Source of the DNA: Mycobacterium sp. SMC-2
GTDB taxonomy: Bacteria; Actinomycetota; Actinomycetes; Mycobacteriales; Mycobacteriaceae
Length of the DNA: 64,000 nucleotides
Reading direction: 5' to 3'
Assembly: GCF_025263485.1 (NCBI RefSeq)
Contig: NZ_CP079863.1
Location: 1,612,001 to 1,676,000, forward strand
A program made the position numbers and the translations under genes. Below are positions 8,309-20,219 of the stretch, piece by piece (within the stretch, counting starts at the first letter, position 1; every line of letters starts with the position of its first letter). The notes below the pieces were generated by a model. It worked only from the letters and a program-made list of their open reading frames with translations, ran no database searches and was not told where the DNA came from.

Positions 8309-10414
8309 GTGGCACAGAAGGACGTGCTGACCGACCTCACGAAGGTCCGCAACATCGGCATCATGGCGCACATCGACGCCGGCAAGACGACGACGACGGA
8401 ACGCATCCTCTACTACACCGGTATCAGCTACAAGATCGGTGAGGTGCACGACGGCGCCGCCACCATGGACTGGATGGAGCAGGAGCAGGAGCGGGGGATC
8501 ACCATCACCTCCGCGGCCACGACCTGCTTCTGGAACGACAACCAGATCAACATCATCGACACCCCCGGTCACGTCGATTTCACCGTCGAAGTCGAGCGCA
8601 GCCTGCGCGTGCTCGACGGTGCCGTCGCCGTCTTCGACGGCAAGGAGGGTGTCGAGCCGCAGTCCGAGCAGGTGTGGCGGCAGGCCGACAAGTACGACGT
8701 CCCGCGGATCTGCTTCGTCAACAAGATGGACAAGATCGGCGCCGACTTCTACTTCTCGGTCAAGACCATGGAAGAGCGGCTGGGTGCCAACGTCATCCCG
8801 ATCCAGCTGCCCGTCGGCTCCGAGGGCGACTTCTCCGGCGTCGTCGACCTGGTCGAGATGAAGGCCAAGGTGTGGAGCGCCGAGGCGAAGCTCGGCGAGA
8901 AGTACGACGTCGTCGACATCCCGGCCGAGCTGCAGGAGAAGGCCGACGAGTACCGCACCAAGCTGCTCGAGGCCGTCGCCGAGACCGATGAGGCGCTGCT
9001 GGACAAGTACCTGGGCGGCGAGGAACTCACCGTCGAGGAGATCAAGGGCGCGATCCGCAAGCTGACCATCAGCTCGGAGGCTTACCCGGTGCTGTGCGGC
9101 AGCGCCTTCAAGAACAAGGGCGTGCAGCCGATGCTGGACGCGGTCATCGACTACCTGCCCTCGCCGCTGGACGTACCGCCGGCTGTCGGCCACGCGCCGG
9201 GCAAGGAGGACGTCGAGGTCATCCGCAAGCCGTCGACCGACGAGCCGTTCGCCGCGCTGGCCTTCAAGGTGGCCACGCACCCGTTCTTCGGGAAGCTGAC
9301 CTACGTCCGGGTGTACTCGGGCAAGGTCGATTCCGGCAGCCAGGTCATCAACGCCACCAAGGGCAAGAAGGAACGGCTGGGCAAGCTGTTCCAGATGCAC
9401 TCCAACAAGGAGAACCCGGTGGAGACCGCGTCGGCGGGTCACATCTACGCGGTGATCGGGCTGAAGGACACCACCACCGGCGACACCCTGTGCGACCCGA
9501 ACGACCAGGTCGTGCTCGAGTCCATGACCTTCCCCGACCCGGTCATCGAGGTGGCCATCGAGCCCAAGACGAAGAGCGACCAGGAGAAGCTGTCGCTGTC
9601 GATCCAGAAGCTCGCCGAGGAGGACCCGACGTTCAAGGTGCACCTCGACCAGGAGACCGGCCAGACCGTCATCGGCGGCATGGGCGAGCTGCACCTGGAC
9701 ATCCTGGTGGACCGCATGCGCCGCGAGTTCAAGGTCGAGGCCAACGTCGGTAAGCCGCAGGTCGCCTACAAGGAGACCATCAAGCGGGTCGCGAACAACG
9801 TCGAGTTCACCCACAAGAAGCAGACGGGTGGCTCGGGCCAGTTCGCGAAGGTGATCATCAACCTCGAACCGTTCACCGGCGAGGACGGTGCGACCTACGA
9901 GTTCGAGAACAAGGTCACCGGTGGCCGCATCCCGCGGGAGTACATCCCGTCGGTGGACGCCGGGGCGCAGGACGCGATGCAGTACGGCGTGCTGGCCGGC
10001 TACCCGCTGGTGAACCTCAAGGTCACCCTGCTCGACGGCGCCTTCCACGAGGTCGACTCGTCGGAGATGGCGTTCAAGATCGCCGGTTCGCAGGTGCTGA
10101 AAAAGGCTGCGCAGCAAGCACAGCCGGTCATCCTGGAACCGATCATGGCCGTCGAGGTCACCACGCCCGAGGACTACATGGGCGACGTGATCGGCGACCT
10201 GAACTCCCGCCGTGGCCAGATTCAGGCCATGGAGGAGCGGGCCGGTGCGCGCGTCGTGAAGGCGCACGTGCCGCTGTCGGAGATGTTCGGCTACGTCGGC
10301 GACCTGAGGTCCAAGACCCAAGGCCGGGCGAACTACTCCATGGTTTTCGACTCGTACGCCGAAGTGCCGGCCAACGTGTCGAAGGAGATCATCGCGAAGG
10401 CGACGGGGCAGTAA
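8309..10414 (+). CDS. fusA: Elongation factor G
   Basis: 701 residues from GTG 8309 with AAGAGTGGGAAG upstream. EF-G is the GTPase that drives ribosome translocation. GTPase motifs are complete: AHIDAGKTT (residues 20-28), DTPGHVDF and NKMDK. The middle and C-terminal domains include [10 protein letters not shown] and the domain-IV loop region with [14 protein letters not shown]. The 87-base gap after rpsG contains nothing else notable. Expressed from the str promoter. In M. tuberculosis the equivalent is fusA1. Confidence 0.99.
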   Translation: MAQKDVLTDLTKVRNIGIMAHIDAGKTTTTERILYYTGISYKIGEVHDGAATMDWMEQEQERGITITSAATTCFWNDNQINIIDTPGHVDFTVEVERSLRVLDGAVAVFDGKEGVEPQSEQVWRQADKYDVPRICFVNKMDKIGADFYFSVKTMEERLGANVIPIQLPVGSEGDFSGVVDLVEMKAKVWSAEAKLGEKYDVVDIPAELQEKADEYRTKLLEAVAETDEALLDKYLGGEELTVEEIKGAIRKLTISSEAYPVLCGSAFKNKGVQPMLDAVIDYLPSPLDVPPAVGHAPGKEDVEVIRKPSTDEPFAALAFKVATHPFFGKLTYVRVYSGKVDSGSQVINATKGKKERLGKLFQMHSNKENPVETASAGHIYAVIGLKDTTTGDTLCDPNDQVVLESMTFPDPVIEVAIEPKTKSDQEKLSLSIQKLAEEDPTFKVHLDQETGQTVIGGMGELHLDILVDRMRREFKVEANVGKPQVAYKETIKRVANNVEFTHKKQTGGSGQFAKVIINLEPFTGEDGATYEFENKVTGGRIPREYIPSVDAGAQDAMQYGVLAGYPLVNLKVTLLDGAFHEVDSSEMAFKIAGSQVLKKAAQQAQPVILEPIMAVEVTTPEDYMGDVIGDLNSRRGQIQAMEERAGARVVKAHVPLSEMFGYVGDLRSKTQGRANYSMVFDSYAEVPANVSKEIIAKATGQ

Positions 10415-10523
10415 AAATCCCCTCGGAGTAATCTTGCCGGGTCATTGCAAAGCCTTGGGCGCGGCACAACTGAAAACACCAACACTGCTTTAACAAGCAC
10501 CAACAGTCCAGGAGGACAACGAA

Positions 10524-11714
<1,191 letters not shown>

Positions 11715-11725
11715 TACAGCCGGCC

Positions 11726-11764
11726 ATAAAGCCCGGATTGCCGATTCGGCAATCCGGGCTTTAT
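11726..11764 (+). terminator. Terminator of the str operon
   Basis: A perfect 17-bp stem with a 5-base loop: ATAAAGCCCGGATTGCC at 11726-11742 pairs with 11748-11764. It begins 12 bases after the tuf stop. The A-rich 5' foot and U-rich 3' foot make it look bidirectional. Confidence 0.88.
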
Positions 11765-11845
11765 GCGCTTTACCGGGCCCGATGCGGACGGCTCCGCTAG
11801 GATTCCCTGATAAGGGAGTCCGGGGAAGATGGCCGGGAGGTTCGG

Positions 11846-12598
11846 ATGTCCTTCGTATTCACGACGCCTGAGTACGTCGCCGCAGCTGCGTCGGACTTGG
11901 CCAGGATCGGTTGGACGATCACGTCGGCCAACACAATGGCGCTGGGCCCGACGTCGAACGTGCTGGCCCCGGGTGCCGACGAGGTGTCGGCCAGCGTCGC
12001 GGCGCTGTTCGACGCGCATTCGCAGGTGTATCAGGCGCTCAGCGCCCAAGCGGCGGCGTTTCACGCCCAGTTCGTGCAGCTGATGAACGGCGGCACGGCG
12101 CAGTATCTCGCCGCCGAGGCCGCCAACACCACGCCCCTGCAGAGCGCCGCGGCACCCGCGTCGATGGCGGCGCAGCTGCCGGCGGCGACGGCCACGGGCG
12201 GCTCGGCGCCGGGCGTGCCGGCGGCGCCCCTGATGTCGGCGGTCGCGCCGGCTTCGGCGATCGCGGGCGCGCCGGCACCGGCCAGCCCGACGGTGGCGGC
12301 GGTCACCACGGGGCCGGCCGCGGTGGGTCCGGCCACCACACCGGCGACGTCGGTGCGGATGGTGACCCCCGCCTACGCCGCGGCCGCCGCGCAGCCCGCG
12401 GCACCGGCACCGGCACCGGTCAATCCGCTCGCGGCGGCGCCGGCGCAGGTCGAGACACCGCAAGCCGCCGCCACGCCGGCGATGCCGGTGTCGACCGGCA
12501 CACCGGCGAAGATGGTGTCGGCACATTCGCCCACCACGGCGTCGCCCGCGGGGTCGTCGGCGCGCCCCGCCCCGACGGTGATACCCAAGGTCGACTGA
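11846..12598 (+). CDS. PE family protein
   Basis: 250 residues from ATG 11846 with GGGAGG upstream. It opens MSFVFTTPEYVAAAASDLARIG; the Pro-Glu at residues 8-9 and the roughly 95-residue helical N-terminal domain (…VSASVAALFDAHSQVYQALSAQAAAFHAQFVQLM) define the PE family, secreted by ESX systems. The remaining 155 residues are low-complexity Ala/Pro/Thr/Val sequence, not the glycine-rich PGRS type. No PPE or esx partner is adjacent. A TAGGAT hexamer at 11798 could be its -10 element. Confidence 0.88.
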   Translation: MSFVFTTPEYVAAAASDLARIGWTITSANTMALGPTSNVLAPGADEVSASVAALFDAHSQVYQALSAQAAAFHAQFVQLMNGGTAQYLAAEAANTTPLQSAAAPASMAAQLPAATATGGSAPGVPAAPLMSAVAPASAIAGAPAPASPTVAAVTTGPAAVGPATTPATSVRMVTPAYAAAAAQPAAPAPAPVNPLAAAPAQVETPQAAATPAMPVSTGTPAKMVSAHSPTTASPAGSSARPAPTVIPKVD

Positions 12599-12688
12599 CG
12601 CCCGGCCGGTTTGCGTGTATGGCGCGCGGCCGGGCACCGCGGCAGCTAACCTGACACGAAAATCCCCAGCAAGGGCAAGGAGACATTC

Positions 12689-13519
12689 GTGTTGGCGCGC
12701 TATCTGAAGGCACAGTTGGTGGTTTTGCTGTGCGGTGGCCTGGTCGGGCCGATTTTCCTGGTCGTCTACTTCGCCCTCGGGCTGGGCAGCCTCCTGCAGT
12801 GGATGTTCTACGTCGGTCTGCTGGTCACCGTGGCCGACGTGCTGATCGCGCTCGCGTTGGCCAACTACGGCGCGAAGTCGTCGGCCAAGACCGCGGCGCT
12901 CGAGCAGAACGGCGTGCTGGCGCTGGCTCAGATCACCGGCATCACCGAGACGGGGACCTGGATCAACAACCAGCAGGTGGTCAAGGTGCACCTGCACATC
13001 TCCGGGCCGGGTTTCGTGCCGTTCGACAGCGAGGACCGGGTGATCGCAAGCGTCACCCGGCTCGGCAACCTCAACGCCCGCAAGCTGGTGGTGCTGGTCA
13101 ACCCCACCACCAACGAATACCAAATCGACTGGGAGCGAAGCGCTTTGGTCAACGGCCTGGTGCCCGCGCAGTTCACCGTGGCCGAAGACAACAAGACCTA
13201 CGACCTGAGCGGGCAGGCCGGCCCGTTGATGGAGATCCTGCAGATCCTCAAGGCCAACAACGTTCCGCTCAACCGGATGGTCGACATCAGGTCGAACCCG
13301 GTGCTGCGCCAGCAGGTCCAGGCCGTGGTGCGCCGGGCGGCCGAACAACAGGCACCGGCCGCCCAGCCGGCCACCGCCGGGGGACCGGCACCCGCGGGCA
13401 CGCCCCCACAGCCCTCGATCGCTCAGCGGCTCGAGGAGCTCGAGACGCTGCGCGCCACCGGTGCGTTGACCGACGAGGAGTACAACAGCCGGCGCGCCCA
13501 GATCATCTCCGAGATCTGA
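12689..13519 (+). CDS. Membrane protein with C-terminal SHOCT domain (Rv0686-like)
   Basis: 276 residues from GTG 12689; AAGGAG at 12677-12682 supports the start. Two hydrophobic segments (residues about 9-32 and 35-60) anchor the N-terminus. A soluble middle region of about 130 residues follows, with GTWINNQQVVKVHLHISGPGF. The last 30 residues (AQRLEELETLRATGALTDEEYNSRRAQII) match the SHOCT oligomerisation motif. An Ala/Pro-rich linker of about 35 residues joins them. Function unknown. It lies where M. tuberculosis has the membrane protein Rv0686. Confidence 0.75.
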   Translation: MLARYLKAQLVVLLCGGLVGPIFLVVYFALGLGSLLQWMFYVGLLVTVADVLIALALANYGAKSSAKTAALEQNGVLALAQITGITETGTWINNQQVVKVHLHISGPGFVPFDSEDRVIASVTRLGNLNARKLVVLVNPTTNEYQIDWERSALVNGLVPAQFTVAEDNKTYDLSGQAGPLMEILQILKANNVPLNRMVDIRSNPVLRQQVQAVVRRAAEQQAPAAQPATAGGPAPAGTPPQPSIAQRLEELETLRATGALTDEEYNSRRAQIISEI

Positions 13520-13559
13520 TCGCCGGGCGCGTTAGAACAGGTTTCAGTTTCGCTGCTAG

Positions 13560-14387
<828 letters not shown>

Positions 14388-14412
14388 TCGGCGATCGTGG
14401 TATGAACTCCAC

Positions 14413-15588
14413 GTGACCGCGAGCAAAGGAATTTTGATCGTCGGCGGCGGTCTGGCCGCCGCCCGGACCGCCGAGCAGCTTCGCCGGTCGGAGTACGCCG
14501 GCCCCGTCACGATCGTCAGCGACGAGGTGCACCTGCCCTACGATCGCCCGCCGTTGTCAAAAGAGGTGCTGCGCAAAGAGGTCGACGACACCGCGCTCAA
14601 ACCCCGGGAGTGGTACGACGAGAACGGCATCACCCTGCGGCTGGGTGCGGCGGCCACCGCCCTGGACACCGCGGCGCAGACGGTGACGCTGGCCGACGGG
14701 TCCGTGCTCGGCTACGACGAACTCGTCATCGCGACCGGCTTGGTGCCGCGGCGCATCCCGACGCTGCCGGACCTCGACGGCATCCGGGTGCTGCGCACGT
14801 TCGACGAGAGCATGGCGCTGCGCGAGCACGCCTCCTCCGCGCAGCGCGCCGTCGTCGTCGGCGCCGGCTTCATCGGCTGCGAGGTGGCGGCCAGCCTGCG
14901 CAGCCTCGGGGTGGATGTCGTGCTGGTCGAGCCGCAGCCGACACCGCTGGCGTCGGTGCTCGGCGAGCGGATCGGCGAGCTGGTGGCGCGCCTGCACCGC
15001 GCGGAGGGGGTCGACGTTCGCCTCGGTGTCGGGGTGGCCGAGGTGCGCGGCGACGGGCGGGTGGACACCGTGGTGCTGACCGACGGCACCGAGCTGGCGG
15101 CCGACCTGGTGGTCATCGGCATCGGCTCACACCCGGCGACCGGCTGGCTTCAGGGCAGCGGCATCAAGGTCGACAACGGCGTGCTGTGCGACGAGGCCGG
15201 GCGGACCAGCGCCCCGCACGTGTGGGCGCTCGGTGACGTCGCCTCCTGGCGAGACGCGACGGGACACCAAGCGCGCGTGGAACATTGGAGCAACGTCGCC
15301 GACCAGACCCGCGTCGTGGTGCCCGCGATGCTGGGGCAGGACGTGTCGTCGGCCGTGGTCGTCCCGTACTTCTGGAGCGATCAGTACGACGTGAAGATCC
15401 AGTGCCTCGGCGAGCCCGAAGCCACCGACACCGTCCACCTCGTCGAAGACGACGGCCGCAAGTTCCTGGCCTACTACGAGCGCGACGGGGTGCTCGCCGG
15501 GGTGGTCGGCGGCGGGATGCCCGGCAAGGTGATGAAGGTCCGCGCCAAGATCGCCGCCGGCGCGCCCATCTCGGACGTGCTGGGCTGA
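14413..15588 (+). CDS. FAD-dependent ferredoxin reductase (Rv0688-like)
   Basis: 391 residues from GTG 14413. A pyridine nucleotide-disulfide oxidoreductase of the rubredoxin/ferredoxin reductase type. The N-terminal FAD-binding GGGLAAARTAEQLR is followed by a second dinucleotide fold, VVGAGFIGCEVAASLRSLG, near residue 155. The late ALGDVASW contacts flavin, and the C-terminal reductase domain contains PYFWSDQYDVKIQCLG. It would pass electrons from NAD(P)H to a small iron-sulfur protein, often serving a P450 or oxygenase. It follows the SDR by 25 bases and is probably co-transcribed; no ferredoxin is encoded beside it. Confidence 0.85.
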   Translation: MTASKGILIVGGGLAAARTAEQLRRSEYAGPVTIVSDEVHLPYDRPPLSKEVLRKEVDDTALKPREWYDENGITLRLGAAATALDTAAQTVTLADGSVLGYDELVIATGLVPRRIPTLPDLDGIRVLRTFDESMALREHASSAQRAVVVGAGFIGCEVAASLRSLGVDVVLVEPQPTPLASVLGERIGELVARLHRAEGVDVRLGVGVAEVRGDGRVDTVVLTDGTELAADLVVIGIGSHPATGWLQGSGIKVDNGVLCDEAGRTSAPHVWALGDVASWRDATGHQARVEHWSNVADQTRVVVPAMLGQDVSSAVVVPYFWSDQYDVKIQCLGEPEATDTVHLVEDDGRKFLAYYERDGVLAGVVGGGMPGKVMKVRAKIAAGAPISDVLG

Positions 15589-15593
15589 GGACC

Positions 15594-16640
15594 CTACCGC
15601 CAGTGCACCGGCGGGCCGTGCGGATGGCATTCGCCGAAAATCTCGAGTTCGCCGCCCGGCCAGCGACGCGCCCTTACCAAGAACCGGATCGGTGAGTCCG
15701 GCCGGTCGCGCGCGGGCTCCAGCGTGAGGTGGACGAACGGCGACCGCTCGTCCGCCTGCTCGCCCAGTGCGCGAACCCGGGCGCGGACCCTGTCCCGCTC
15801 CTCTTCGGACAGGTACTGCCAGGTGATCGAGTGCCACAGCACCGTCAGCGCGCCGGCGGCCGGCGTCAGTCCGGCGACCGCGTCGGCCGCCGTCTGACGG
15901 TGCAGCGGGGCCGGCGCCCGCCGGGCGACCTCGATGGCGCCGCGCAGCCGCTCGAGCCGGGCCGTCTGGTCGGGCCAGACGTAGCTCAACACGGTGAACT
16001 CCCCGTCGGCCGCGGTGACGTCGATGGGTGCGATGTCGTAGCCGTGCCGCTCGACGATGCGCACCCCGTTGCCGGGCGGCAGCGCGCCGCGCCACGCGTC
16101 GGAGATGGTCACCGGTGAATCGGCGGGACCCCACTGGCCGCCGGCGAACCGGTAACGATATTGGTCGGGGCGCAGGTTCAGGCCCGCGCTCGTGCCTATC
16201 TCGAAAAGCCTTACCGGCAAGCCGGATTCACGATTGACGCGCAACAACGCACCGATCAGCGCGGCGGACCGGCCGACCTCGTTGGTCTGCGGCGGTTGCC
16301 GCAGCGCCGCCCGCAAGGCTTCCGAGTGCTCGGCCGCGACGGCCTCGATTTCGGGCCACGCCGGCGCGGCGTCCCAGCTGCCCCCGGTGCTGGGATACCA
16401 GCGGCGCAATTGCGCCGCCCGGCCGTCGAGCACCAGCCGGTGCAGCCCACCGAGCAGCCGCAGCGGCACCGCGAGGCGCGAGGGGTCGTCCTCGTGCCCG
16501 GCCAAGATGGCCGCGAAGACGCCGCCGGCCGCGACGTCGACGGCCACCCGTTCGAAAAGCTCGCCGTACATGGGTGAGCCCGAGCGGGCGCAGAACCGTC
16601 CCTGCGCGCGCAGGGTGTGCAGCAGGTGGTCGGCGGTCAC
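15594..16640 (-). CDS. DUF2332 family protein (Rv0690c-like)
   Basis: 348 residues from GTG 16640, overlapping the end of the TetR gene by 4 bases, so the two form a unit on the minus strand. It matches the DUF2332 pattern: [18 protein letters not shown] near the middle suggests a SAM-binding-like fold, and [21 protein letters not shown] lies further on. No reaction is established for the family. The order DUF2332-mftR next to the mycofactocin genes is also seen in M. tuberculosis. Confidence 0.78.
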   Translation of the reverse strand: MTADHLLHTLRAQGRFCARSGSPMYGELFERVAVDVAAGGVFAAILAGHEDDPSRLAVPLRLLGGLHRLVLDGRAAQLRRWYPSTGGSWDAAPAWPEIEAVAAEHSEALRAALRQPPQTNEVGRSAALIGALLRVNRESGLPVRLFEIGTSAGLNLRPDQYRYRFAGGQWGPADSPVTISDAWRGALPPGNGVRIVERHGYDIAPIDVTAADGEFTVLSYVWPDQTARLERLRGAIEVARRAPAPLHRQTAADAVAGLTPAAGALTVLWHSITWQYLSEEERDRVRARVRALGEQADERSPFVHLTLEPARDRPDSPIRFLVRARRWPGGELEIFGECHPHGPPVHWR

Positions 16641-17233
16641 CGCTGAAGCCTGTTCAGCCCGGCGCCGACAACGTCGAACGCGTTGCCGAGTGCGGTCGGC
16701 AGCGGGACGGACTCGTCGCCGAGCCAGTGCTCGTAGGCCGCCAGCGCCACCCCGAGCATCGTCCAGGCGACGGTCTGGGGCAGCAGGTCGGTCGTCTTGC
16801 GGTCCGACCGGCGGGCAACGAATCCGGCGATCACCTCGCGCCAGCCCGCGTACATCGTCATCGAATAGGCCTGCAGCTCCGCGGTTTCCAGGATGACCCG
16901 CATGCGCTGACGGTGCCGCGCGGTCTCGGACTCGTCAAAGGTGTTGAACGCCAACAGCGCATCGCGCAGAGCCTGGCCCAGCGAGACTCTCGGATCGACG
17001 TTGTCGAGCAGGTCGCGCAGGTGCGCGAGGTGGGTGTCGAAGTCACCCCACGGGATGGCGTTCTTGGACGCGTAGTAGCGGAACAGCGTTCGCCTGGAGA
17101 TGCCGGCGGCTCGCGCGACGTCGTCGACGCTGACGTCGGCGAAACCGCGGGCGCTGAACAGCTCGATGGCGACGTCGGTGATGTGGTGCGGCGTTGTCGA
17201 GCGGCGACGGCCCACCCGCGGCTGCGGCACCAT
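16637..17233 (-). CDS. mftR: Mycofactocin TetR-family regulator MftR
   Basis: 198 residues from ATG 17233. An upstream in-frame start at 17308 would add 25 residues lacking TetR features. HTH domain: [23 protein letters not shown] then [27 protein letters not shown]. The C-terminal part is the helical ligand domain. MftR is divergent from mftA (start 17332) across a 98-base gap and is reported as a repressor of the mft genes responsive to acyl-CoA. No clear dyad stands out in the gap by eye. Confidence 0.88.
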   Translation of the reverse strand: MVPQPRVGRRRSTTPHHITDVAIELFSARGFADVSVDDVARAAGISRRTLFRYYASKNAIPWGDFDTHLAHLRDLLDNVDPRVSLGQALRDALLAFNTFDESETARHRQRMRVILETAELQAYSMTMYAGWREVIAGFVARRSDRKTTDLLPQTVAWTMLGVALAAYEHWLGDESVPLPTALGNAFDVVGAGLNRLQR

Positions 17234-17331
17234 GAGACCCGCCCTTCCATTTCGGCACTCGATGCCATATTCTGACGAAGCTTGTGACTCGATCCCCATC
17301 GTTGTCAAGAACCGACGAAAGGCAATGACCC

Positions 17332-17421
17332 GTGGACCACGAAACCGAGACCGAGACCCAGCTCGTCACCGAGACTCTGGTCGAAGAGGTGTCCATCGAC
17401 GGCATGTGCGGGGTGTACTGA
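17332..17421 (+). CDS. mftA: Mycofactocin precursor peptide MftA
   Basis: 29 residues, read from GTG 17332; an in-frame TGA at 17326 rules out any longer form. The acidic Thr/Glu-rich leader ([20 protein letters not shown]) ends in the conserved core IDGMCGVY. MftC decarboxylates the C-terminal Tyr29 and cross-links it to Val28; MftE then releases the modified dipeptide. An AAAGG stretch at 17318-17322 can act as ribosome-binding site. It lies 5 bases before mftB, in the order expected for a mycofactocin operon. Confidence 0.95.
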   Translation: MDHETETETQLVTETLVEEVSIDGMCGVY

Positions 17422-17426
17422 CCCGC

Positions 17427-17696
17427 GTGTTCGACCCCGACCGCGGCTGGCGGTTGCACCCGCAGGTGGCGGTTCGACCCGAACCGTTCGGTGCGCTGCT
17501 CTACCACTTCGGCACCCGCAAGCTGTCCTTTCTGAAGAACCGCACCATTCTCACGGTGGTGCGGTCGCTGGCCGACCATCCCGATGTTCATTCCGCCTGC
17601 CGCGCGGCGGGCGTGGACGACGCGGGAGAGGCGTTGTACTTGCACGCGCTCGGCGTGTTGGCCGACTCGAAGATGTTGGTACCTCAGGAGGTCTGA
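17427..17696 (+). CDS. mftB: Mycofactocin RRE chaperone MftB
   Basis: 89 residues from GTG 17427, five bases after the mftA stop. GTG 17406, overlapping mftA, would give 96 residues and is an alternative. It begins with FDPDRGWRLHPQVAVRPEPFGALLYHFGTRKLSFL, the winged-helix RiPP recognition element that binds the MftA leader and presents it to MftC. Its stop overlaps the mftC start (ATGA), consistent with stoichiometric production of the B-C pair. Confidence 0.92.
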   Translation: MFDPDRGWRLHPQVAVRPEPFGALLYHFGTRKLSFLKNRTILTVVRSLADHPDVHSACRAAGVDDAGEALYLHALGVLADSKMLVPQEV

Positions 17697-18862
17697 TGAC
17701 AGCCACCGTGCCCCGGCTCATCGAGCAGTTCGAGAGCGGGCTGGATGCCCCCATCTGCCTGACGTGGGAGCTGACGTATGCCTGCAACCTGGCTTGCGTG
17801 CACTGCCTTTCGTCCTCGGGCAAACGGGATCCGCGGGAACTGTCCACCCGTCAGTGCATGGACATCATCGACGAGCTGGAACGCATGCAGGTGTTCTACG
17901 TCAACATCGGCGGCGGGGAGCCCACCGTGCGGCCGGACTTCTGGGAGCTGGTCGACTACGCAACCGCGCACCACGTCGGGGTGAAGTTCTCCACCAACGG
18001 CGTCCGCATCACCGAAGAGGTCGCCGCCCGGCTGGCCGCCAGTGACTACGTCGACGTCCAGATCTCGCTGGACGGCGCCACCGCGGAGGTCAACGACACC
18101 GTGCGCGGTCCGGGGTCCTTCGCCATGGCCGTGCGGGCGCTGGAGAACCTTGCGAGCGCGGGCTTCAAGGACGCCAAGATCTCCGTCGTGGTCACCCGGC
18201 ACAACGTCGACCAGCTCGACGAATTCGCCGCGCTGGCAAGGCGTTACGGGGCCACCCTGCGGATCACCCGGCTGCGTCCCTCGGGGCGGGGCGCCGACGT
18301 GTGGGAGGACCTGCACCCCACCGCCGACCAGCAGGTCCAGCTCTACGAGTGGCTGGTGGCCAAGGGTGAGCGGGTGCTCACCGGCGACTCCTTCTTCCAC
18401 CTTTCGCCGCTGGGCTCCTCCGGCGCGCTGGCCGGCCTGAACATGTGCGGCGCCGGGCGGGTGGTGTGCCTGATCGACCCGGTGGGTGACGTATACGCCT
18501 GCCCGTTCGCCATCCACGACCGCTTCCTGGCCGGGAACGTGTTGTCCGACGGCGGATTCGACAACGTCTGGAAGAACGCACCGCTGTTCCGTGAGCTGCG
18601 CGAACCGCAGTCGGCGGGCGCCTGTGGCAGCTGCGGACACTACGATGCCTGCCGGGGCGGCTGCATGGCGGCCAAGTTCTTCACCGGCCTGCCGATGGAC
18701 GGGCCGGATCCCGAGTGCGTCCAGGGGCACAGCGTCTCGGCGCTGGCCAGCCGGCGTGAGACGCCGCGCCCCCGGGCCGACCACTCCCGCAAGACCAGCG
18801 GACCGATACCCCTGAAACTGTCGCGACCGCCCGCCCGCCTGTGCAACGAAAGCCCCGTCTAG
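17696..18862 (+). CDS. mftC: Mycofactocin radical SAM maturase MftC
   Basis: 388 residues from ATG 17696. The radical-SAM cluster ligands are Cys30, Cys34 and Cys37 in YACNLACVHC, with GGGEPTVRPDFW after it. A C-terminal SPASM domain carries further cysteines (NMCGAG, DVYACPFAIH, CGSCGHYDACRGGC). MftC oxidatively decarboxylates the C-terminal tyrosine of MftA and forms the carbon-carbon cross-link to the penultimate valine. The arginine/proline-rich final 40 residues are not part of the SPASM core. Confidence 0.97.
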   Translation: MTATVPRLIEQFESGLDAPICLTWELTYACNLACVHCLSSSGKRDPRELSTRQCMDIIDELERMQVFYVNIGGGEPTVRPDFWELVDYATAHHVGVKFSTNGVRITEEVAARLAASDYVDVQISLDGATAEVNDTVRGPGSFAMAVRALENLASAGFKDAKISVVVTRHNVDQLDEFAALARRYGATLRITRLRPSGRGADVWEDLHPTADQQVQLYEWLVAKGERVLTGDSFFHLSPLGSSGALAGLNMCGAGRVVCLIDPVGDVYACPFAIHDRFLAGNVLSDGGFDNVWKNAPLFRELREPQSAGACGSCGHYDACRGGCMAAKFFTGLPMDGPDPECVQGHSVSALASRRETPRPRADHSRKTSGPIPLKLSRPPARLCNESPV

Positions 18863-18865
18863 ATC

Positions 18866-20056
18866 ATGGCCGGACAATGGTTCGAAACCGTCGCCATCGC
18901 GCAGGAACGCGCGAAACGACGGCTGCCGAAATCCGTTTATTCAGCGCTGGTGGCGGGGAGTGAAAAGGGAATCACCGTCTCCAACAACGTTGAGGCGTTC
19001 AGCGAACTCGGATTCGCGCCCCACGTCGTCGGCGCGCAGGAAAAGCGCGACCAATCGACCACCGTTATGGGACAGGACATTTCACTGCCGGTGATCATTT
19101 CGCCCACCGGGGTGCAGGCGGTCGATCCCGACGGCGAAGTGGCCGTCGCGCGGGCGGCGGCGGCGCGGGGAACGGCGATGGGCCTGTCCTCGTTCGCGAG
19201 CAAACCGATCGAGGAGGTCATCGCCGCCAACCCCAAGGTCTTCTTTCAGGTGTACTGGCTGGGCGGGCGAGACGCGATCGCCGAACGGGTGGAGCGTGCC
19301 CGCCAAGCGGGTGCGGTCGGCCTGATCGTCACCACCGACTGGTCGTTCTCCCACGGTCGCGACTGGGGCAGTCCCAAGATACCCGAGGAGATGAACCTGC
19401 GGACCGTCCTGCGGCAGTCGCCGGAGGCCGTCTTCAAGCCCCGCTGGCTGTGGAAGTACGGCAAGACCCTGCGCCCGCCGGACTTGCGGGTCCCCAACCA
19501 GGGGCGCCGCGGTGAGCCGGGGCCGCCCTTCTTCGCCGCCTACGGGGAATGGATGGGTACGCCGCCCCCGACGTGGGAAGACATCGCCTGGCTACGTGAA
19601 CTGTGGGGCGGGCCGTTCATGCTCAAGGGCGTGATGCGCGTCGATGACGCGAAAAGGGCTGTCGATGCCGGGGTTTCGGCGATCTCGGTGTCCAACCACG
19701 GCGGCAACAACCTCGACGGCACGCCGGCCTCGATCCGCGCATTGCCCGCGGTGGCCGCCGCGGTCGGCGATCAGGTCGAGGTGCTGCTCGACGGTGGCAT
19801 CCGCCGCGGGAGCGACGTCGTCAAGGCCGTGGCGCTGGGCGCGCGCGCGGTGATGATCGGCCGCGCGTACCTGTGGGGCCTGGCCGCGGCCGGGCAGGCG
19901 GGCGTGGAGAACGTGCTCGACATCCTGCGCGGGGGCATCGACTCGGCCCTCATGGGGCTGGGCCGTGCCGGCGTCCACGACCTCGGGCCGGACGACATCC
20001 TGGTGCCGCCCGGCTTCACCCGGGCGCTGGGTGTGCCGCCCGCCGGGACGCCCTGA
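18866..20056 (+). CDS. mftD: Mycofactocin FMN-dependent oxidase MftD (LldD-like)
   Basis: 396 residues from ATG 18866, 3 bases after mftC. Alpha-hydroxy-acid oxidase family on an FMN-binding TIM barrel. SVSNHGGNNLDGTPASIRALP holds the active-site His and nearby Arg; LLDGGIRRGSDVVKAVALGARAVMIGR binds the FMN phosphate. In the pathway MftD oxidatively deaminates the released AHDP intermediate to pre-mycofactocin. It was formerly annotated as an L-lactate dehydrogenase (lldD1). A 163-base gap before mftE contains A/T-rich stretches and no gene; a secondary promoter there is possible. Confidence 0.95.
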   Translation: MAGQWFETVAIAQERAKRRLPKSVYSALVAGSEKGITVSNNVEAFSELGFAPHVVGAQEKRDQSTTVMGQDISLPVIISPTGVQAVDPDGEVAVARAAAARGTAMGLSSFASKPIEEVIAANPKVFFQVYWLGGRDAIAERVERARQAGAVGLIVTTDWSFSHGRDWGSPKIPEEMNLRTVLRQSPEAVFKPRWLWKYGKTLRPPDLRVPNQGRRGEPGPPFFAAYGEWMGTPPPTWEDIAWLRELWGGPFMLKGVMRVDDAKRAVDAGVSAISVSNHGGNNLDGTPASIRALPAVAAAVGDQVEVLLDGGIRRGSDVVKAVALGARAVMIGRAYLWGLAAAGQAGVENVLDILRGGIDSALMGLGRAGVHDLGPDDILVPPGFTRALGVPPAGTP

Positions 20057-20219
20057 GCAGCTAAATACCGATATCCGGGGCAGATTTAATCGGAATGATC
20101 GGCGCCCGCAAACCGTGGTACGCGCGTGGTATTCGTGACGAACGAGCACAGATTTTGAACGCTCGACGAACCAGCCCGAAAAAAGTTGTTTTCACCGGAC
20201 AACAATCGGTGCACGCCAG

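Noticed and set aside
8279..10321. A 680-codon open frame antisense to fusA
   Set aside because: It mirrors EF-G codon by codon; very GC-rich genes leave long open antisense frames. No ribosome-binding site or family motif.
10415..10523. A separate tuf promoter with the GCCTTGGGC block seen at rpsJ and rplN
   Set aside because: GCCTTGGGC is present near 10452, but no -35/-10 pair stands at the right distance.
12126..12590. Repetitive GC-rich stretch in the PE gene as a possible tandem repeat or CRISPR-like array
   Set aside because: Only Ala/Pro/Thr codon bias; no unit of constant length and no spacers.
17234..17331. An MftR operator in the mftR-mftA gap
   Set aside because: No convincing dyad visible by eye; only weak promoter-like hexamers.
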